18,574 nucleotides of DNA from Eshraghiella sp045124255 (GTDB taxonomy: Bacteria; Bacillota; Clostridia; Lachnospirales; Lachnospiraceae): the NCBI GenBank assembly GCA_045124255.1, contig JBGVLM010000024.1:1-18574 (forward strand), given 5' to 3'. This document shows positions 15,343-18,574 of this stretch, piece after piece. The notes beneath the pieces are model-generated. The model was not told the DNA's origin. It did not search any database and saw only the letters and a list, made by a program, of their open reading frames with translations. Position numbers and translations under genes: made by a program. The first letter of the stretch is position 1; every line of letters begins with the position of its first letter.

Positions 15343-16407
15343 TTATTCAAAATTATAGGCATGCATATATGGATAAAATGAATTTCCGCTGGCTGACGCT
15401 CCTGACGGCACATATGCACCAGATGTTGAATAGGTTTCATAAAAATTATACCACGGATTCCAAATGCTCCATGTTCCGGCCGTGCTGTAGCCACGAAGCA
15501 GCACTGCATGCTTATAGTTTCCGCTGTCCATAGCAGTAATTACCGGATTGCCTGCATTTAACTGTGTCATAAGAACGCTGTTGGACGCCGTTGTTGTCAG
15601 TACCGTAGGTGTCATACCATATTGTTTGGCAACCGTTGAAATAGAAGTCCATGGAAACGCAGTTGATGTAGACGGATTACTTCCCATTGCAATTATTGCA
15701 CAGCCTCTGGCAGTAACATAGTAACTTGTCTGCAGTCTGATAATTGAAGCAAGACAATATGCCGTACACCATTCATCATCACCCTGTGTTTCAAGTAAGT
15801 CCAGATTAATATACTGATAGAATACTCTCGCCTGCATAAGGTTTAATTCTATTTCCGAAGCTTCTTTTATATCAACCGCCTGATACTCAATCTCTGACAT
15901 CGGCATAGCCTGATTACCGGCTACGGCACCTTCAGGATACTCAAATAAAACATACTCCTTTGTACCAACAGACGCAATTATCTTATTGTCTGTCAGATTT
16001 AAATACAGCGGACTGTCTGCAGATGTCAAAGCTGATAATTCCTCAATATCCGCTGCAAGGAAACTGCTTATCGCAGCCGAAAAAGACTCTCCGTCAGGAT
16101 ATACCCTGAACAGATAAGTAACTTCACCATCACATATTATAGGAAAATAATACACGTCTGCATTATAATCCGCAAAAGCAAACGGCGCTCCGACTATGAT
16201 GTCTTCATAGTTAAGGCTCTCGCCCATTGATAATACAAATGTTGACACATTCTCCTCTGCAAAATCCATATATTCCTGAGGACATTCCGTAGTAGCAATA
16301 TAACAACCGCTCTCCGTCTCATCACTCTCGGTTGCAAAAATATTAAATGGTATTAACAATACCGCCAAAATTCCTGTAATCAGCAGGACTGATAGTTTCT
16401 TCTTCAT
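15343..16407 (-). CDS. Secreted staphopain-like papain-fold cysteine peptidase
   Basis: This 354-residue protein has a classic signal peptide (residues 1 to about 26: MKKK, a hydrophobic core, cleavage near FATES). Residues about 35-200 resemble a propeptide domain. The C-terminal 150 residues carry a papain-type active site: Gln208 (oxyanion hole) and Cys214 in ETQGDDEWCTAYCLASI, His300 in NYKHAVLLRGY and Asn317 in SIWNPWYN. This arrangement fits the C39-like/staphopain (C47) group of secreted peptidases. GGAGG lies 8 bases before the ATG. It is the last gene of the sigma/anti-sigma operon, 32 bases after the anti-sigma stop, and a strong terminator follows. No staphostatin-like inhibitor gene is seen; the propeptide may keep it inactive until export. 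The substrate is unknown. Confidence 0.88.
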   Translation of the reverse strand: MKKKLSVLLITGILAVLLIPFNIFATESDETESGCYIATTECPQEYMDFAEENVSTFVLSMGESLNYEDIIVGAPFAFADYNADVYYFPIICDGEVTYLFRVYPDGESFSAAISSFLAADIEELSALTSADSPLYLNLTDNKIIASVGTKEYVLFEYPEGAVAGNQAMPMSEIEYQAVDIKEASEIELNLMQARVFYQYINLDLLETQGDDEWCTAYCLASIIRLQTSYYVTARGCAIIAMGSNPSTSTAFPWTSISTVAKQYGMTPTVLTTTASNSVLMTQLNAGNPVITAMDSGNYKHAVLLRGYSTAGTWSIWNPWYNFYETYSTSGAYVPSGASASGNSFYPYMHAYNFE

Positions 16408-16439
16408 TCAATTTCCTCCATTATACAAAATTATATTTC

Positions 16440-16922
16440 TCAGTCAGTTTTTCTAAGCGTTAAAATTAAATACGGCTCCGGTTTTCCTTCAATCTCTTCA
16501 TCCCAATTTTTCCAACGAAAATAAATTATATCCGGATTTGCTGTATTAACATATATGCTTCCGTCTGCATTGGAATCAAGACTGAATTTAGGTGTGTTTT
16601 TACCAATAAAATTAACCATGCCGGCATATTCAAAACCCTCCGCGGGTGCATAATCATAATACCCATGATATGCATATACGTTACCATCATAATACACATA
16701 CAAGCATCTTTCTGCCGGAATTGTATTTTCATTCCTGCTTATTATCGGTTCATTCCTGTAAATCAGGGCAACCACTATTCCCGTAACAATTAAAAAAATA
16801 CCCGCTGCTACCGCAACTGTTCTTCTCCATGTTATCTTATGTCTTCTGCCGGATGACTCAATTGCTTCTGCAATCATCTCGTCCGGAAGATTTCCCAAAG
16901 CAGATATAATTTCTTCACTCAT
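16440..16922 (-). CDS. Single-pass anti-sigma-like membrane protein
   Basis: Of 160 residues, the first 32 form a cytoplasmic segment including LPDEMIAEAIES, the short helix seen at the N-terminus of many Lachnospiraceae anti-sigma-type proteins. A membrane helix at about 34-56 (TVAVAAGIFLIVTGIVVALI) follows, and then an extracellular part of about 100 residues rich in Tyr. No zinc-binding HxxxCxxC is present, so it is not a ZAS-type anti-sigma factor. Its ATG overlaps the sigma factor stop by 4 bases (ATGA), and AAGGAGGG lies upstream, so the two are translationally coupled. The role as a sensor or inhibitor of the adjacent sigma factor is inferred from position and topology; there is no recognised family signature for the external domain. 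Confidence 0.8.
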   Translation of the reverse strand: MSEEIISALGNLPDEMIAEAIESSGRRHKITWRRTVAVAAGIFLIVTGIVVALIYRNEPIISRNENTIPAERCLYVYYDGNVYAYHGYYDYAPAEGFEYAGMVNFIGKNTPKFSLDSNADGSIYVNTANPDIIYFRWKNWDEEIEGKPEPYLILTLRKTD

Positions 16923-17479
16923 AACAAATCACCCTCCTTGCTCAAATATTTTTTCAGTTTGTTTCTGGTCCTGAATAATCGACTGCGCACCTTAGTTTCT
17001 GAAATTGAAAACCTTTTGGCAATATCAGTAATTGAATCCATAAACCAGTAACGTCTCAAAAATATATTCCTGCTCTCATAGCTCTGTCCAGCTAAAAAAC
17101 ATTCCAGTTTCTTTTCTAATTCTTCTGACTCGAATAATCTACTCAGTTTATCATCCGGAGCAGCAAAGCATTTGTCCAATTCCTCCAGGGAAACAATTAA
17201 TCCGGCCGTTCTCTTCTTTGCATTGGTATAAGCAACCTTTTTAAATGCTAAATTTCTCGTTATTTTCGCAATATATGCGGACAATTTTTTAGGTCGTGTC
17301 GGCGGAATACTGTTCCACACTCCTAAATATGTATCATTCACGCACTCTTCCGCATCTTCATTGCTGTTAATAATATTTTTCGCAATGCACAAACACATTT
17401 TACCGTATTTTACGTCTGTCTCAATGACTGCCTGTTCTGAGCGTTCAAAATACAGCTCGATTATCTTCTCGTCTTCCAT
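16919..17479 (-). CDS. ECF-type sigma-70 family RNA polymerase sigma factor
   Basis: This 186-residue protein has sigma region 2 at about residues 15-85 (NSNEDAEECVNDTYLGVWNS is the helix with the DAEE/D motif that contacts core polymerase, and AYIAKITRNLA follows). Region 4, at about 120-185, contains a helix-turn-helix (ITDIAKRFSISETKVRSRL). Regions 1 and 3 are missing, as expected for the group. The likely role is transcription of its own operon and a small regulon when released by the membrane protein encoded next, with which it overlaps by 4 bases. The start at 17479 has only a weak ribosome site (GGAAAGG, long spacing). The third gene is a secreted peptidase. Confidence 0.93.
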   Translation of the reverse strand: MEDEKIIELYFERSEQAVIETDVKYGKMCLCIAKNIINSNEDAEECVNDTYLGVWNSIPPTRPKKLSAYIAKITRNLAFKKVAYTNAKKRTAGLIVSLEELDKCFAAPDDKLSRLFESEELEKKLECFLAGQSYESRNIFLRRYWFMDSITDIAKRFSISETKVRSRLFRTRNKLKKYLSKEGDLL

Positions 17480-17502
17480 TTAAAATTTTAGCCTTTCCAA
17501 AA

Positions 17503-17543
17503 ACTAGTATGGAATTATTATACACCCCTTTCCCGTATCTAGT
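17503..17543 (-). promoter_or_regulatory. Candidate promoter and spanning inverted repeat upstream of the sigma factor gene
   Basis: On the minus strand a perfect TATAAT (17522-17517) lies 17 bp after TTACTA (17545-17540, three of six against TTGACA). The -10 sits between imperfect inverted arms: 17503-17512 and 17533-17543 (ACTAG/CTAGT outermost, then TA and GG/CC, with one unpaired base). Such symmetry around a -10 often marks an operator. The sequence does not resemble a clear ECF-type promoter. Confidence 0.4.
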
Positions 17544-17589
17544 AAATCAATACTTGTCTCTATTTTTCTTCACGCACATTTATAAAATT

Positions 17590-17658
17590 CTATTCCCATC
17601 CCTTTTTAAAAGCCTGCACAATCAAATATACCCCATCTATATTTGATTTTTTAATCAT
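17590..17658 (-). CDS. Possible small protein of 22 residues with a near-perfect ribosome site
   Basis: The frame runs from the ATG at 17658 to a TAG at 17590 and encodes MIKKSNIDGVYLIVQAFKKG, then WE. It has a hydrophobic centre (VYLIVQAF) between basic ends. Upstream, GGAGGTGAT (17673-17665) is complementary to nine bases of the 16S rRNA 3' end, the strongest ribosome site in the window, 10 bases from the ATG (measured from GGAGG). The frame lies between the terminator of the upstream gene and the sigma factor promoter. A hairpin is encoded within it. No relative is recognised. It may be a peptide gene, a leader peptide, or chance in AT-rich DNA. Confidence 0.4.
   Translation of the reverse strand: MIKKSNIDGVYLIVQAFKKGWE
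17620..17652. repeat. Perfect 11-bp inverted repeat followed by T run (plus strand)
   Basis: AATCAAATATA at 17620-17630 pairs with TATATTTGATT at 17638-17648, loop CCCCATC. Six T in a row follow on the plus strand (17647-17652). It resembles a weak, AT-rich rho-independent terminator reading plus, yet no plus-strand gene precedes it; on the minus strand it lies inside the 22-codon frame. Confidence 0.55.
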
Positions 17659-17768
17659 TCACCTATCACCTCCGATGCAATAAATTTACCCCTCTATATA
17701 AGTAGTACCGAAAAATTTTATTTTGTTGCGTTTTTTGAAAAAAATTTTTATTTTTTTTACTTTTTAAT

Positions 17769-17798
17769 AAAAAAGAAGCTGCACACCCCGATGTCAGC
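17769..17798 (-). terminator. Rho-independent terminator after the zinc-ribbon gene
   Basis: GCTG (17778-17781) with CAGC (17795-17798) and ACA (17783-17785) with TGT (17792-17794) form a stem with one bulged C and a six-base loop. On the minus strand it is followed by TTCTTTTTT. It lies 20 bases after the stop codon at 17819. Confidence 0.7.
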
Positions 17799-17818
17799 CC
17801 CAGAAATAATATTCATAT

Positions 17819-18172
17819 TTAAATTTTCATTCTTTTCCAAATTGATTTTATAAATCCATACAATCCTAATAGCATCAACGGAGACAACATAATAATCAAC
17901 ATAACTTTTAAAATAGTTAAAATGACTTTTAAAAATTTTTTTATTATTCTGCATGTCTTACCTTTTCTCTGATGACCATAACTTCTTTCAAAATTATACT
18001 CCGTATTTTCATCGGTTTTATATTTGTCAACAGTTCTAAAAACAGAATAATTCGGTTCATTTGTTTTCTTATTAAATTTTGCCGTATCAGGTGATAGTTT
18101 ATATCCGCATCTAAAACACATATCCTGACCACCAACGATTTCATTTAAACAATCCGGACATTTAATACCCAT
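17819..18172 (-). CDS. Small zinc-ribbon protein with C-terminal membrane helix
   Basis: This 117-residue protein begins MGIKCPDCLNEIVGGQDMCFRCGYKLSP. The cysteines form CxxC...CxxC (5, 8, 19, 22), a classical zinc ribbon of the zinc_ribbon_2 type. A polar middle of about 55 residues follows, then a basic stretch (KGKTCRIIKKFLK). A hydrophobic helix at about 84-108 is followed by basic residues (KSIWKRMKI), so the ribbon would be cytoplasmic and tethered. GGAGG precedes the ATG by 8 bases. It lies 47 bases after another small membrane protein gene on the same strand and ends at a terminator. Zinc ribbons of this type are often found in small uncharacterised membrane proteins of Firmicutes. 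I infer no specific role. Confidence 0.85.
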   Translation of the reverse strand: MGIKCPDCLNEIVGGQDMCFRCGYKLSPDTAKFNKKTNEPNYSVFRTVDKYKTDENTEYNFERSYGHQRKGKTCRIIKKFLKVILTILKVMLIIMLSPLMLLGLYGFIKSIWKRMKI

Positions 18173-18219
18173 TTTTCATCCTCCACTCATCTTAACATAG
18201 GACCGTCCTTTATTTTTCT

Positions 18220-18574
18220 CTATTTAATTTCTATATTTTCAATCCAATAAAACTCTATTTCTTCTTTATTTATAACTTTTTGATTTTCTTTAGATAGAGT
18301 TTTATTGGCTTTTATATATTTTACTAAATAATAGAAATTATTATTTTCATAAACAATCGCATATTCATTTTCTACTATACGATATTTAGTTTTATTATCA
18401 TAATACGTGTATCCTAATAAATACATAAGGCAACTCATAAGGCTAAACCACAAAGCAAAAACAACTATAATTCTTGATATGTTAATATTTTTTCTGCTAT
18501 TATTTTCTTTTAATATAATATCATTTTTATATTGATATAACATACCAAAAACCAAAACAAATCCTGAGCCAAAT
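18220..18574 (-). CDS. Partial membrane protein cut by the window edge (5' end missing)
   Basis: The frame is open to the end of the window, so the true start lies outside; at least 117 residues are visible. The visible N-terminal side (FGSGFVLVFGMLY) is hydrophobic. After a short polar stretch, a second helix appears (IIVVFALWFSLMSCLMYLLG). A C-terminal domain of roughly 60 residues with alternating polar and aromatic residues follows (ENNNFYYLVKYIKANK), ending in IEIK. A TTG and an ATG exist near 18555 and 18543, but they fall inside the hydrophobic stretch and have no ribosome site, so they are not taken as starts. I do not recognise the family. It is upstream of the zinc-ribbon gene and may be co-transcribed with it. 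Confidence 0.7.
   Translation of the reverse strand, partial: FGSGFVLVFGMLYQYKNDIILKENNSRKNINISRIIVVFALWFSLMSCLMYLLGYTYYDNKTKYRIVENEYAIVYENNNFYYLVKYIKANKTLSKENQKVINKEEIEFYWIENIEIK

Larger units (their letters stand above)
17480..17818. other. AT-rich intergenic region with small reading frame, hairpins and terminator
   Basis: This 339-base gap holds four things, each listed separately: the candidate promoter of the sigma factor, a 22-codon reading frame at 17590-17658, an 11-bp-arm hairpin at 17620-17648, and the terminator of the zinc-ribbon gene at 17769-17798. The stretch 17700-17768 is almost pure A/T runs, and I see no convincing promoter in it. Confidence 0.7.

Noticed and set aside
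17706..17735. ECF-type promoter (GCAAC followed by CGGTA, minus strand) for autoregulation of the sigma factor
   Set aside because: The gap between the two elements is about 14 bases, shorter than the 16-17 usual for such promoters, and it lies over 200 bases from the sigma gene.
17757..17954. 65-residue minus-strand frame overlapping the end of the zinc-ribbon gene
   Set aside because: It runs out of frame through the better-supported zinc-ribbon gene and across its terminator, and lacks a good ribosome site.
18190..18219. Short hairpin AGGA-CCG-TCCT followed by T-rich sequence, as a plus-strand terminator
   Set aside because: Only four base pairs with a three-base loop and no plus-strand gene before it.

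Overview
The window looks like a chromosomal segment of a low-GC, strictly anaerobic Firmicute, most likely a Lachnospiraceae-type Clostridium relative. The reasons are an oxygen-sensitive class III ribonucleotide reductase, AT-rich intergenic DNA with strong AGGAGG-type ribosome binding sites, a type IIA topoisomerase pair followed by MoxR/DUF58 genes, and a sigma/anti-sigma pair of the kind common in that family. The genus cannot be told from the sequence.

Layout. Positions 1-141 hold what looks like one end of an insertion sequence, with two near-identical 21-bp repeats; no transposase is visible. Next is a purine nucleoside phosphorylase gene (+) with its own promoter, closed by a long bidirectional terminator. 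Facing it is a minus-strand cluster read from 4013 down to 1123: VTC-domain protein, DUF4956 membrane protein, an unrecognised four-helix membrane protein with an acidic loop, and a GNAT acetyltransferase. Divergent from it is the plus-strand nrdD-nrdG-dut operon. It starts from a clear sigma-A-type promoter overlapped by two NrdR-box-like sites, with a third, better-matching box upstream. A second minus-strand block runs from 15062 to 7557: type IIA topoisomerase subunit B, subunit A, MoxR ATPase, DUF58 protein and a membrane protein with a DUF4129-like tail, all tightly spaced. A third minus-strand operon (17479 to 15343) encodes an ECF-type sigma factor, a one-helix anti-sigma-like protein and a secreted staphopain-like cysteine peptidase, and ends in a strong terminator. 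Upstream of it is a 22-codon reading frame with a near-perfect ribosome binding site. The right edge holds a small zinc-ribbon membrane protein and the 3' part of a second membrane protein cut by the window end.

How the genes fit together. nrdD, nrdG and dut all serve deoxynucleotide supply: anaerobic reduction of NTPs, activation of the reductase, and removal of the dUTP it makes. PNP adds purine salvage. The topoisomerase pair handles DNA topology. MoxR/DUF58/DUF4129-like genes are a common but poorly defined cell-envelope set. The sigma/anti-sigma/peptidase operon looks like a self-contained regulated secretion unit.

Most of the window is ordinary housekeeping DNA. I found no RNA gene, CRISPR array or obvious defence system. 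The parts that seem least described are the NrdR-box arrangement, the sigma/anti-sigma/peptidase unit with its upstream small reading frame, and the polyphosphate-polymerase-like cluster.
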